From contig JAACJK010000059.1 in assembly GCA_013368325.1 (NCBI GenBank), positions 682,001 through 746,000 of the forward strand: a stretch of 64,000 bases of DNA, read 5' to 3'. The notes beneath the pieces were generated by a model. The model was given only the letters and a program-made list of their open reading frames with translations. It was not told where the DNA came from and did not search any database. The first letter of the stretch is position 1, and the number at the start of each line of letters is the position of its first letter. The position numbers and the translations under genes are program-made. Positions 31,434 to 43,700 of this stretch are shown one piece after another. Origin of the DNA: Ephemerocybe angulata (lineage: Eukaryota; Basidiomycota; Agaricomycetes; Agaricales; Psathyrellaceae).

Positions 31434-34400
31434 TTATAAACCCTCAAAGAAAGCGAGGTCCGAAGCAGAGAGGCCACCCTTCGAAGCTGCCGCAGGTGTA
31501 GGTGCAGGTACAGGTGCAGAGGGGACAGGCCGTTGTGAAGTAGGCTTCGGTGGCGAAAACGTGCCCAAATTAAGCCCTCCAAGACCAGGTGCGGCAGGAG
31601 GGGGAGGTGAAGTTGTTTTAGCCGACGGTCCATTCATTGTTGGCGGAGGCGGGAAATTCCACCCAGACGACGCCAGTTGGCTAGGGACTGCTACTGGGTT
31701 CACTGCAGGCGGAGGCGTCGCAGCTCCCCGAGGCGAACTACGCCCCTGCATCGGAGGTGAGAATGCCCGCGACACCGATCCACTTCCACTTGGAGGTGGA
31801 GGAAAGCTCCATCCAGACCCAGATGGTTGAATTGGCACGGTCGTATTCGCTGGAGGAATCGGAGGTGTTGCAACAGCTCGAGGTGTGACTCGTCCTTGCA
31901 CCGGAGGTGAGGTTGTCCTCGACGCCAGTCCATTCATGCCTGGTGGAGGAGGAAAACTCCACCCAGAAGACCCAGAGCGACTCGGAGGAAGTGCGTTGGA
32001 AGGTGGAGGAGTGGAGACCACGGGAGGGGTATACTGTGGTTGCATTGGAGGCGAAAGGGCTCTGGTGGGTTTATTGGCCGGCACCGGGGCGGAAGGGAAG
32101 CTCCACGAAGACATGACTTGTCTCTCCGCTGGAAGGGGCATATTCTTCGGTGGGGGTGCAAGGGAAGCGATTGCTCGCTCTTGTTGCGCTTCCATACTGT
32201 TTCCTGATAGCAGATCAGTTGCCTTCTTCGCTGGCGCATCTGGCGGTGGTAGTGGGGCTGGAAGGGGAGACGGGGGGCTCAGCCACGCGTCCCCCCGATT
32301 CGCAGCGACTTCTAACAGACTCAAAGTCCTCTGGTGTTCGGCCCGAGAAACTCGAGGAGATGAGCTGGACGACTTGGTCCCGGTGGAAGACGAAAGAGAC
32401 GACTGAGAAGCGGACATGGAGTTGTGTGCGGAATGTGTGAGGCCAGGCGTGGATCCTCGCGATCGGGTCTGCGTCTGGGGCACCGGCGTGAGGAAATCGC
32501 TGAAATCGTCGAAGTCCATAGCGTTTGAAGTTGTAGATGGTATGATAGGAATCATTGAGGGCGTAAACGAGGCAGCCTGCGATGGATTCACAGGGGAGGT
32601 AATAAAATCAGCAAATTCGTCGTCTTCGTCGATGGTTGGCTGAGAAGGTGGGGTCACAATTGACGGGGTTTGGGAGCGACTGCTGGCCCCCTGGCCGTTA
32701 GGTATGCGAGGGCGATTCGTGGAAGGTGGTGGTGGCAGCAAGGTAGGAATTAACGTTGAGCGGGCGGCTGAGGGAGTTGTTGTCATCCTTGCAAGAAGTG
32801 GGGAATTCGCCGGATTGGATGTCCTTGTCATTGACGAGGTCGTCCCAAGTGGTGGCGTGAACTTAGGCGGGATGGGTGGTGGTGGAAGGGCAGGTGGAGA
32901 CGTCGCAGAGCTGAAGAAGTCGGGGAAGGATAAGGGTGGCGTAATTGTCGTCTTCGCCGGCGCCGGCGACAGGGCACCGAGACTTGAGTGCGGTATTGAT
33001 GGTAGTGGCTGTCGCTGCTTGTCGTCGTTCGTTGAAGTATTAGAACCAAATGGCGCCGATGTTTCAAACAGTGAGAACAGGTCTTCTTCGATTCTGGGTG
33101 CCACGGCCGGCCTGGGCATCGCGGCTTTCAGTTGAGGGCCCGATGGCGGTGGTGCGAGTGGCGGGGGTAAAGCTGTTGGTAAAGGGGAAGATTGGATCAT
33201 GCTCGACAGAGCCTTCATCTGAGCGGAGTCGTTGATCCCTTCTTGAGCTATTTGTGCGACGGGAACCACATCGGACAAAAACTCCAGATCATCTGCAGAG
33301 AGGGAGACACTCTCATGCTGACTGAGGGCCGTTGATCTCGAGCCGCGACCGAAGCGCCCGAAGAATCGGGACATGGTAGACGGAGCAGGGTCGTCATGCT
33401 CGTCTTCTGGAGAAAAGACGTCAGGGGCTTTGGTAGGCGCTTGAACTGCTGCGGGGGAGGACACGTTGACAGGAGACTGGGTTGGAGCTGTGGATTGAAA
33501 TAGGGAGCTGCTCGGTGACGCAGTTGCGGAGGCCTTTTCTTTCCCTTGAGACGGAGCTCGCGAAACACTTGTATCGATACTGGGACGGGGGGAACTGGTT
33601 TCAGCTCGAACGGAGGCAGGTAGTGAACTAGCTGGTGAACCTGAACGTTGAGGAGTTCCGGGGTTAGGCGAATTGGTTGATCTTCGGGTGAAGAACGAGA
33701 GTATACCCCCCGACGAAGCGCGTTTCTGCGTTGCGTCAGGGACAGGGCTCTCTGACCTAGGAACTATCTTCCAACCTGCAGGCGCGACGTCTTGCTGTGT
33801 AATGTCTGGTTTAGCCTTGATAGATGCCTCCCATGTCGTCGATCCCTTTGAGTTCATGTACATTGCTACGGGACCTTTCGATGTAAGATGTGCATGTCTT
33901 GTCAACTTCAGGGCGTCCACGAGGCGTTTGGAGGTGAAAGTTTGGGGAAAGGGAAGTGCTAAAGGTAGACTGAGTTCATCTGGAACAATCTTTTCCGCGG
34001 AAGAGTTCCTGTGTGCCCCTTCAGTGTCCATTGAGGGCTACGGGGGAACGTACTCACAGATTCAAGCTCTGAGGATCATATCTTCGATGCCCAGCACTGC
34101 TTGCATCTAGTTCAGACTCTTTTTTCCATAGATCAGAACCCAGCCCTTCAAACAGGGTGATAATATTGTCCAAATACTCTGGGGGCTGTCGATAACTGAG
34201 AATCTGAAAGAAAGAAGAAGGAAACTGCAACTAACGACGTGCTTGTCCTGCTCCTCTTTTCTTTGGCGAGCAGCTTCCCACTCATCAGGCTGTTCCTCTT
34301 CTTGCGCTTGAGATATGGAATCCTCACTACCCCATGAATTACCCCACACATCACCTCCAACAGCTTCTGGTTCAGTGAAGGAATTTGGTGAAGGTAGCCA

Positions 34401-34940
34401 GCCTGCATTGTCTTCCGTTGCCGCCGACTCCAAGCCCGACTCGAAGCCGCCAAATCCATCCACTTCAAGTTCTTGAGATTGGCCAATTCCAGGAGAACTG
34501 TTCCTAAAAGAGGGCGCTGGTAGGTCGACTGGAGCAACAACAGGTGAAGCCTCCTCATCGTCCGGTTCAATAACCTGCGTGGTTGGTGTTGATGGCCTGG
34601 ATTCGTCGCTTTCTTCGGCTTGGTCAAAACGTGTGGTAGAATCTTCGCCCTCCGCCAGAGAGAAGGATTCGATAGTCGTGGGGTTATCTAAAGAAGAACC
34701 GGGAGATGTCCACGACGGCAGTTCGTCACCCCACGACGGTGCAGGATCAACTTGTACGGTCGGGGGAGCCCATGCCGTGGATTCCTTAGGCTCCCATGAA
34801 GGCGGTTCCACAGGTTTCACTGTTCTAATCGACTCTCCGAGAGATGGTACCGCATTCCATTTCGACTCTAGAGGTTTGACATCCTCAGTCGGCGCTTTCT
34901 TCGACGAGTCGCCCCATGGGTCGGCCCATGGATCGTCCAT
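31434..34940 (-). CDS. Long Pro/Ser-rich protein with DPW motifs, possible endocytic or trafficking adaptor
   Basis: Three exons on the minus strand, about 1140 residues. It starts MDDPWADPWGDSSKK. After about 280 acidic residues, two exon junctions rebuild PPEYLDNIITLFEGLGSDLW and SLNLNSSAEKIVPDELSLPL. The body is low complexity but has ordered islands: SLPLALPFPQTFTSKRLVDA, PAPSTMSRFFGRFGRGSR, SLSADDLEFLSDVVPVAQIA, EDDEFADFITSP, MDFDDFSDFLTP and a last SASDLAFFEGL. Near the C terminus a unit of about 50 residues built round W(S/N)FP(P/S) followed by S(R/K)(T/A)xSPP is repeated four times. DPW and acidic-phenylalanine motifs are used by proteins that bind clathrin adaptors, hence the suggestion; no domain was recognised, so this is inference. 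Divergent from the STE50/Ubc2 gene. Confidence 0.75.
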
Positions 34941-35303
34941 TCGTTAGGTGATCGTTCCAGTGAGGTGTAGAGCCCGAGACTTGTCATGCACTGGCCGTGG
35001 CTTGTGTACCAATAGACTAATCGTGCGTACCGAGGATTGAGGGGAAAGGAAAGGACATGGACGGACGAAGAGAGTGCTCAGGGTTCCAGCACTGTGCCAA
35101 TCCCCGCATCACCCAGGGATCAGCGCATCACTGCCGTGGCTGTGTCGGCTGCACGTGTTTCTGTGAACAGCCCAATTTAGCTTTGGCCAATGGCCAGGGC
35201 CATTGGTCCATTGCTTCTCGTCACCTCCCTCATCGTCCAGCCGTCTCCCAGGAGAGCTTTGTGCACGAAACCTCACCCCCATCTACCAAATATCTCTGCT
35301 GGC

Positions 35304-37687
35304 ATGGAGGGTCATGCACCAGACCGGGATATCCGCGAGTGGGACGAAACCGATGTTCAGAACTGGTTTGCGTATCTCGGCTATCCTCATTATGAGGCTC
35401 AGGTTCGAGGTGTGTGGTCGACTTTTGCCAAAGGTTCAGAAGCTAATTATATTTTCCTCAGAACACAGCATACGCGGGGATACACTATGTTCAATAACAT
35501 CTGAAGACTTGCGGAGCTTGGGGATAACAGCCATCGGCCAACGTCTCTCGATCCTCAAAGCCATCTACTTGGTTAAGCTGGCCCACTCAGTACCCCTGGA
35601 AGAGGACCATTATGTGCCACCATGTATGTCTACTCCACATCATTCTGACCGTTCAACTCATGGTCCTTCAGCCGAGCTCGCTGAGCGTCCAGAAAAAGTG
35701 TCTGTCGATAAACTTCATATGCTTGTTAAAGATCAAGGTAGGTTGGACGAACGTATAGTCTAAACGAGACTGACCCTGTAATAGCGAACCGCCTTCGCGT
35801 ACTCGAGGAGGAAAACAGAAACTTGAACACTACCGTACAGTCCTTCCTAGACGAATTCAATAGCCTACGGTCCTCGCTCAACGGACAGGCAAGTCCCCGT
35901 TCTATACGCTGGCTTCCAGTTACTGAAACTGTGCTCCATCAGGACGACCAACCATCAATACGCAGGCAGCCGTCCCTTAAGTGGGCTCAATTCGTACAAC
36001 CTCAGAAGTCACCAACCAAGGCAGAAGTGGTTGAATCTCCCCATGACTCTCCTCAACGACTGGAACATGATATACCCAGACACACAAATCCGCCAGCCTT
36101 GCCCCCGCCACCTTCTGGTCCCATAGAGAAACTCCGCCCGCCTCAACTACAGCTGGAGAACCCCTCGGTTGAACCACCGATGCTGAGAAGCAACAAGGAA
36201 AGCTCCGACAACTTGAAGGGTTTCAAGGTCACTTTAGAAGATCCAACGTGGAAGGTCCTCCCTGCAGCGCTGAAGAAGTATCGCATAAACAACGATACCT
36301 GGCAGAACTACGCCATGTTCATCTGTTACGGTTCCGCCGGTGCGTCCCACGTCCTGATGTCTTTACTGCTTTCCTTACGTATTGGCAGGGAATCGCATCG
36401 AGCGGTGTCTGAGCTACGACGAGAAGCCTTTGCTTTTGTTCCAAAAACTCAAGGACTCAAAGAAGAACCCTGTCTTTATGTTGAAGCACATCAGGGATAT
36501 TCGATCACCTATCGCCGTTGCACAACAGAAACATGCCGCTCGGAAGGCATCATCCGTTATCTCCAATGAATCTTCAGTCACGAATGCCACACAAGGTCAC
36601 CACAAAGCGCCTTCAACATCGCGTACCAACCATCGACCACCTCGACTTGACGTCCAAGACTCCTCTGTATCCACTCCGTTACCTACCTCAAATGGCACTC
36701 AGCCGGGTGGCTGGCCAGAAGCAAGTACCCCTGCTCCTGGCGACAATCACCACAAGAGTGATGAATCAAGCACCCTCACGCCTGCGTCAGCCGCAACTAT
36801 CCATAGCCACTCTTCAACCGGGACAGGCTTTAGTGGCTCAACTCTCGTTGGATCTGGTTTCAACGCTGGCGAAGCCACTCGAACGAACGGCGATCAAGCA
36901 CCGGTCACGACGAGCAGTGGCAGAGAAATTCCGCCGAACCTTCACGGAATCTCATATGCAGTGGCCATTTACCCCTACATGGCCGAGATGGAAGATGAAT
37001 TCGATGTCGTTGTGTAAGTCCTTCGGCCCATACGTTTTTCAAAACGGGCTCTTACCTTTCAATTAATAGCGGGGATACATTCATCATCCTTTCTCGAGCA
37101 CGGGGATGGTGGGTTGTACAAAGAGATCCTAGCGGGTCTGGCGTTGTCGATCCGGACACTATCAAGCAGGGCTGGGTTCCTGCCGGATGCCTCCTGGAAA
37201 CTCGCGTTCCGGTTGCGTCTGCTATCGCAGAAGCTGCCGCCAAAGGAAGTTCAGGGTCCAAGACCCCTATCCTACCTCTAAGCATCATCTCAACGAGCTT
37301 CCCTGGTGTTGCGTTGATGGATTACCAGAAGAAAGGTGACGAGGAGTTGGATCTCGTCAAGGACGACGCGTTGAGAGTGTTCAAACGGTATAACCATTGG
37401 TCATATGTGAGTGTTCGCCCAGCCAGTTCAATCCTTTGGTTTTGCCTAATGCCATTTTATTTGAACAGGCTGTCAAAGAGGTTGGAGGTGACCGTGGATG
37501 GGTACCTTCCTGGTTCATCGGCAAGGTCTCTGCATCTGGCGTCGTTCCTCAGACACCAAGCTCAGGCAGCATGAATCACAATTCTATGTCTATACCCGGC
37601 GATGAACCTGGCCAGAGCCAAATCTCTCCGATGTCATCTGCCTTCCCACCCGTTTCCCAGTCGCAGCGATCGACGAATGTCATATAA
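35304..37687 (+). CDS. UBC2: STE50/Ubc2-type MAPK cascade adaptor (SAM-RA-SH3)
   Basis: Eight exons, 35304-35409, 35462-35623, 35672-35737, 35785-35888, 35943-36339, 36389-37013, 37070-37406 and 37469-37687. Order of domains: SAM (REWDETDVQNWFAYLGYP ... SEDLRSLGITAIGQRLSILK), a short coiled coil (ANRLRVLEEENRNLN), proline-rich linker, Ras-association domain (ALKKYRINNDTWQNYAMFIC ... NRIERCLSYDEKPLLLFQKL), a Ser/Thr-rich stretch, then two SH3 domains (AVAIYPYMAEMEDEFDVVV-GDTFIILSRARGWWVVQR, and GVALMDYQKKGDEELDLVKD ... GGDRGWVPSWFIG). This SAM-RA-SH3-SH3 plan is the basidiomycete form of Ste50, known as Ubc2 in Ustilago, which links Ras/G-protein signals to the Ste11-type kinase in mating and filamentation. 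The intron 35889-35942 has a GC donor. Confidence 0.93.
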
Positions 37688-38323
37688 TGGCTTCGCACTG
37701 CCCTCGCTCTCTTTTTCCATGTTACGACCTTTACGACGATTCAGCTCTCTATCATCTGCTTTTCATACACTGGGTTAATATTGTACACATCTCATCCTAC
37801 ATTCAGTTACATACACATCTTGTCACCCGTTTAATTGCTTTCGATGTCCATCTGGCATGCACACACTCATTCATTCTCTACCCTCTCTCTCCTTTCTTGT
37901 TCCTCGCGAGTCGTTCTTCATACCTATTAGTATATCCTTGCGACTCATCATTGTCGCCCACCTCTCATTTAGCTCTGGATGTTCGTCTGTAATGTGTACA
38001 TCTATTGAGATCAAATCAGGAGATTCTGATGTGTGCAGCGGGGAAGAGGCTGGAAGAGGATGCCAAGCGAAAGTGGTGCAAAGATTCGCACGTCCAGCTA
38101 GACGCCGAAGGTGCTCTTGAAACAGATGCTCAGCCCCACGCCAACGGAGCGTTGGACGCGTTGGTTTTAGACGTAGAAAGTCCCGGAATTTGTTTCTGGA
38201 CCTAGCTCCGCCTCATTCCCGCAGTGTATAGGAATTGGAATTACAAACAGCCTCTGTGATATCTTGACCAAGAATATATAGTAGGATGACAGTACTCATT
38301 GCGTCTCCGGTCTCGAATAAGAA
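37688..38323 (+). other. Spacer between convergent genes
   Basis: About 640 bases of pyrimidine-rich sequence after the adaptor gene, with short frames only. It holds the 3' ends of both neighbours; no motif recognised. Confidence 0.4.
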
Positions 38324-40122
38324 TCAGAAGAATCGATTGGCCATGGGTATCTTGCCATCAACCAGTCGTCTGTGGACAATGTTGCTCGTATACGAACTCC
38401 ACTACAAGGGCAGTATCAGTTACAATTATTGCAACGACTCGGAATATGCGACGTACCCCATTACCCATGAAGATAGCTGCCTTGCGACCCAAATCCATGT
38501 CAACAGCCATACCTACGTCCTTTTCCTGTGCATTCTTGAGCACAATGTCGTTACTCGTCACAATCTTCCAGCCGTGACGCGTTTCCAGTTCGTGGCGAAG
38601 CTCCTTAATCCAAGGTGTTTTGTCGTTGGACAGAAGGAACAGAACATCTATGTTATGACTGCGCGATGTGGGGCCTGGTGACGCGCGCTTAGCCTAAAGA
38701 CACGACTTGCTAGATATCGAAAGGACTCACCGAAAACTTCCCTTTCATAATCATCCCTCGCGTTGTTTATCCTTTCGATGAGCCTTTCCTTGGTCGGAAG
38801 ACACCTTTCGAAATAAGTCTTCACATTCTCCGGTGTATTCTTCCCCGGAATGCCTCCAGGCAGGTCGTGCCACCGATCCGGCAAGAAAGGCAGTTGGTTC
38901 CAGCTATAGAACGTTGACTTCCAGTCCGCCAACAATTGACATGCCCAACTGAAGTCTCCCCTCCGGGCGTGTACAGCAAACACCCTCTTGAACGGATCCT
39001 CGCCGGCCGGGGTCTGCGGCGTTCTGAAGAGGTGTTCATTTCTATCCACCACCCGTTCGACGATGGGACTTGTCGCTAAAAGCTGGCTCACGTCACTCTT
39101 CTTGAATTCCTCCCATATGTCTAATATGCGATAGCTGCCCCAGAGCCACAGGTCGAACACCTGCGCATTGGCCTCGACCTTCCGCGGGGGACCTTGGACT
39201 TCGATGCACCGTGCTGGGTCGTCCGCGATGACCTTACGCCAGACTTCAAATATCTCGGTGGCCGATTTCTCGTACAAATTGTACTCGCGTTTCATATCGT
39301 TGACCTGGAAAACCTTGACTTGGTCTGGTGGGCAGACGACGGGCCACCATTTGTCCGAGATCGAGCGGGCGGAGGTGCTGTTAGGCCCCCATGATCCTCC
39401 GGCAGTCGGACCCGCGATGAGTGCGGGGAGAGGTGTGCGAGAAGGTACTTCAAAGGCCTTGAACCAGTTCCAGGGGTAGTAGCCTTGTTTCCACACGTAA
39501 TCTTCGAAGACATAGGCGCGATTCGTCCGCTGTGCAAGCATGGTCAACAGCAGGCTAACCAATTGGCACACCGCAAGACACTTTGTCAGTGGACACATTG
39601 CAGAGCTCAAAGTAGCACTCACAGCTCATTGAACACATTGTTCCACCCCAATGTCTTGATCTGCGAGCTAAATTTGACATAACGCCCCGTTGCGCCCTCG
39701 GGGTAAGGCAACGCCAGGTTGTGCTGTGGCAGGTTGTTCTCCCATTCCCTGACGTTGGTATAGTGCGGTGGCCAGTTCATATTCGTGTCGTCCTCGTTCT
39801 GGCCAATCCCTGTGACGGTGTACAGTAGCCATAACCTTGTTCGGCGTGCGTAGGCAAGGTAGGCCAACACCAGGATGCTGAGATAGAGGGCAAGTTTTCG
39901 GCGAAAACTGAGCGCGTTTACCCTGCGGACAAGAAGAGCTGGGGCGGTCAGAACACGCCGAATGAGTGTTTCGGGTTTGCGGGGGCTTGTGCCCTTAGCT
40001 GAGGTTGGAAGTTCGGGGGAGGGGGATCTCCGGCGCCTATGGCCTGAGGATGCCATCGTGGACAAGATGAAGGAGCTTTTGCGCTGCATGCCAGCGCCTG
40101 ATTCGTTTTTACCCTTACCCAT
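38324..40122 (-). CDS. Type II membrane glycosyltransferase, O-fucosyltransferase-like
   Basis: Four exons on the minus strand. The N terminus is basic and cytosolic (MGKGKNESGAG, SGHRRRRSPSPE), then one membrane anchor (LALYLSILVLAYLAY), then a lumenal domain. Conserved-looking blocks include HYTNVREWENNLPQHNLALP, FSSQIKTLGWNNVFNEL, a rebuilt LLLLTMLAQRTNRAYVFEDY, FAVHARRGDFSWACQLL and, after the third exon junction, HNIDVLFLLSNDKTPWIKEL and WSSYTSNIVHRRL. The H-x-R-x-G-D-F block followed by a late S-N-x-x-x-x-R resembles the GDP-fucose-binding region of protein O-fucosyltransferases and related enzymes found in many mushroom genomes. The substrate is unknown. A Golgi location is inferred from topology. 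Confidence 0.65.
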
Positions 40123-40600
40123 AGTTATACATAGCGACTGCGGGCTAATGGTAGCGATTCGCAGCGGTTCTCTCACCGGGCGTTGAACGCCATGCCATCA
40201 TCTTTCATGTGGGTTGCCATCAGACTCGCAGTTTCTCAAAGGCCGAGAAACCCTACCGTCTATGTTTCACCACTGCACCAGGGATGACCAAAAGCCCGAG
40301 TCAACACGAGAAGTGAGCTGAAAACAGAGCAAAGTCGGACAACACCAAAGCACTCACCAAGAACCATCCTGATATGACCACCGGAGTGCAACTTGAGGAT
40401 TCAAAGGTCAGCATTAGATGAACATTATCGAGAAGCTCAAAGATATGTAGACATGCTAAGCATAGATAAACGGTACACCTCTAGGTGTAGAATGTCAGGA
40501 GAAAACAGGAAAAAGCTTCAGAGAGAAAGCAGAGTTTCTGAAAGTCAATTTCAAAATGAAAAGACATCATGCGATTGAACGGAAAGTGTTCATCGAATAT

Positions 40601-43133
40601 CTACTTCTTCCGCTTGGACGTACTCGCTCTGGCGGTTTTCCTCGCTTTGGGAGCAGGCTCACCTCTTGCCGCTTCAGGCGACAAGTTATTCAGGCTCCCA
40701 GTCGTCGTAAGCCTCGATGAACGCCTCCTTCCGCTTGGAGCACCCTCCCCGTCCGAGCCTGCCTCCGACGGAGATGCAACCGAGCGAGCCTTCCTCACAG
40801 TTCTCTTCGCCGTAATGGGCGGTGGGCTAGGTTCGCGCAACGGCGCAAGCTTGTCCCCCTCCTCCTCCTCTTCCCCATCGCCATCTTCATCGTCCATCAA
40901 TCCTCCAGGAATTTGCCTGACCGAGCGCTTGGTCCGGCGCAGGGGCTTGACAGACGGAGAGGCCGCCGCTTCCTGGGCATGAGCCTGGGCATGCGCACGA
41001 CTCGCCCTTGGATGAGTAGTTCGCTTCCGAGTTTTTAACTGACGTTCAGCTTCGGCTTCGGCCTCAGCTTCACTGTCATGAACCTCGTCATCAGCCGCAA
41101 AGGCGCCAGGAGGCTGTTTCTGCCTCTTTCTACTTTCTTGCTTCCCGGAAACCTTCTCCTTCGCCGCCGAGGCTCGCCGGGGCGCAGATATAGTTTCACG
41201 GAGCGGACGTTGGGCCGAGGGACGGCTTGCGCCCCCGAAGATTGACTGGTTGAGTTCGTTGGCATCTTCCGTGTCCTTCCAACCAGGGACAGGCTCTAGC
41301 TCCTGAGGAGATTGCGGGGTATCGTCTAGTGCCATAGTTTCCGTGACCTCGGTCCTTCCCGAGATTGGCTCAGGAGCCACCGGTTCCTCTTCCTCTTCCT
41401 TTTCCGCCTCTTCTCTTTCCTCTTCCTCTGGCAAAGGCCGCTTCTGACTTGTTGGTTTGGGCTGGTAAAATGCATTGGCTTGGTTGGTAGTTGAGACAAA
41501 CACAGGCTGGGTAGGGGTAGAGGAAGCATGGCTGACGGGTTTCGAAGAGCCAACGGGGAATTTCATCCCACTGGCAGGGGAAGAGACAGTGGCTTTCGCA
41601 TTGAAGGCGAGCCTTTGACCGACGCCACTGAGAGAAGGTCGGCCTATTCCAAGTGCTTGTGCAGGGTGGGGGGACCTTTGCACACTCTTCCTTGGTGTGA
41701 ATCCATTGGCAGAGATAGATGGAGTAGATGATACTTGTAGAATGGGAGGAGATGTCGCCCGGCTTCCCGCGACAGGTGGTGCGGTCGCCGTAGGTAGAGT
41801 GAAGGGAGGTTCCTTTGACGGAGGAGTGGGTGGTATCTGGATGTTTCGGAGAGGGGTGCTTGTGGATTTATTGAGGTTTTCGGGAACTGGAACTTCCTCC
41901 CATGATTGTGATAAGTTGGAACTCTCAGCTAAAACTGGTGCAGGAGCTGAGTCGAGTTGGGACTTCTCTTTCCGGTTAGGGGCGATTTCGACTTCGACCA
42001 TTTGCTTTTCCACGGGCGATAACGATTCGTACAGCTCACGAATCATGGCCCTCCTGTCCGAGGATTCCTGGCCATCAAAGCCACTGGCCGAGAATTTGCG
42101 GTCCATTTTGATTGCCTCGATGTACTTCCCAAGTTCGATGTAGCGCACACATACAAGGTCTTGAAGAGTGGCTATGGCAGATGCGTCGTAATCCTCTTGA
42201 GGCTTCAAGGCATGCTCGTTGAGCAGCTTCTGCTCGAAGCTAGACAATGGCAGTGAAATTAGAGATTTCAGTGCGCTTGGTTGTACATTTGCTGTAGTTG
42301 TTGCGTTAGCAGGCGTTATCGGGTGGATAAATGAAGGACATACGGGAAATAGACCAATCGAGAATCCTTTTGAAGAGACGAGGTCGCATTTCGTCAGCTT
42401 CGCTAAATGTCCTTTGGTACTGCCACGCCTCAAGGATACTAGATTCAGCTAGAGCCACCACATATCTTAGCATGTCTGGCGGTTGAACTAGGGGTGGCTT
42501 GGCCGTGCGAACGTATTTGAGGATGAGGGGACCAGGCTGAGGGGAGAGGCTGATGGCGCGAATGATTTTTGAAGCATAGTCCCTGTTCAAGCGTGAGTCT
42601 GACAGAATCGAAACAGCTTTCTGCGGGTGGGACAGATTCAGACTACGTATGTCCCAGAGATAAGTATTCATGCTCACAGGTACATTGGACCCTGCATCCA
42701 AATGCCAATAAGCGTCCGCAAGCGCCGCGAATTGAGGGGGGATGGCATATTGAATTTTAAACGCGTTTTCTCTGCCATCTTGATGCCACTTGAGCAAATA
42801 GTAAACTAGAGTCCGCTTCTTCAGGGTGTCGTAGCTCGACGATTCGATGGCTTCAAGCAACCGTTGAAGCGCCTGGACGTCCTTGGGCGGGTAGAGGAAG
42901 TCTGGGTCCCTGACTCCTCCAGCAATCAGGAGAGTGTCGAAGATGAGTTTGTCGTCCATGTCTGCTCGTCTATTCGCGATTTCCTCTGGTCGGGGAGCCC
43001 TGAACGCGAAGCCATTGCTGGAGACGTCGAATAGTCCTGAGAGTGCGGCGACGCCGTGTGGTGACGATGCACCCTGTAGCGGTGTCAGAGGCGTGTCCCC
43101 CAAGGCGCAGCGCGTCGTACTGACCTCCTCCAT
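40601..43133 (-). CDS. ELYS-like nuclear pore assembly protein
   Basis: Two exons, 43133-42344 and 42291-40601, give 826 residues. The first 300 residues form the helical ELYS domain: DKLIFDTLLIAGGVRDPDFL, YPPKDVQALQRLLEAIESSS, YDTLKKRTLVYYLLKWHQDG, AIPPQFAALADAYWHLDAG and SRLNRDYASKIIRAISLSP. The rest is disordered, with acidic patches (EEEEREEAEKEEEEEP), TPP/SPP sites and several basic clusters, ending in RASTSKRKK, as expected of a chromatin-contacting tail. In animals ELYS/Mel-28 recruits the Nup107-160 complex to chromatin; in fission yeast Ely5 is a peripheral Nup. No beta-propeller is present, as in other fungal ELYS proteins. Divergent from RPB10 with 153 bases between starts. Confidence 0.85.
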
Positions 43134-43286
43134 CGTGTTCCGTGGTTGTGGACGAAAGTGCGGTGGCGTCAATGCACTGAGGGCGACGCTGAGAGAGGAC
43201 AAAACAACAAGCCCAGATTATGTCAGCAACCCCGCTAAAGTTGACCAAGCGCTTGGTGCGAAACTGAGACTTGGACCAAATCCACC

Positions 43287-43700
<414 letters not shown>

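Noticed and set aside
31378..33135. Several plus-strand glycine-rich frames
   Set aside because: Mirror images of the proline-rich repeats coded on the minus strand.
33892..34031. ATG at 34031 as start of a separate 865-residue protein
   Set aside because: It lies in a 49 nt intron. Splicing joins the upstream exons that begin MDDPWADPW in frame, so this is one gene.
36518..37066. Plus-strand frame of 182 codons
   Set aside because: Alternate frame of the STE50/Ubc2 exon; splice junctions support the other frame, which contains the RA and SH3 motifs.
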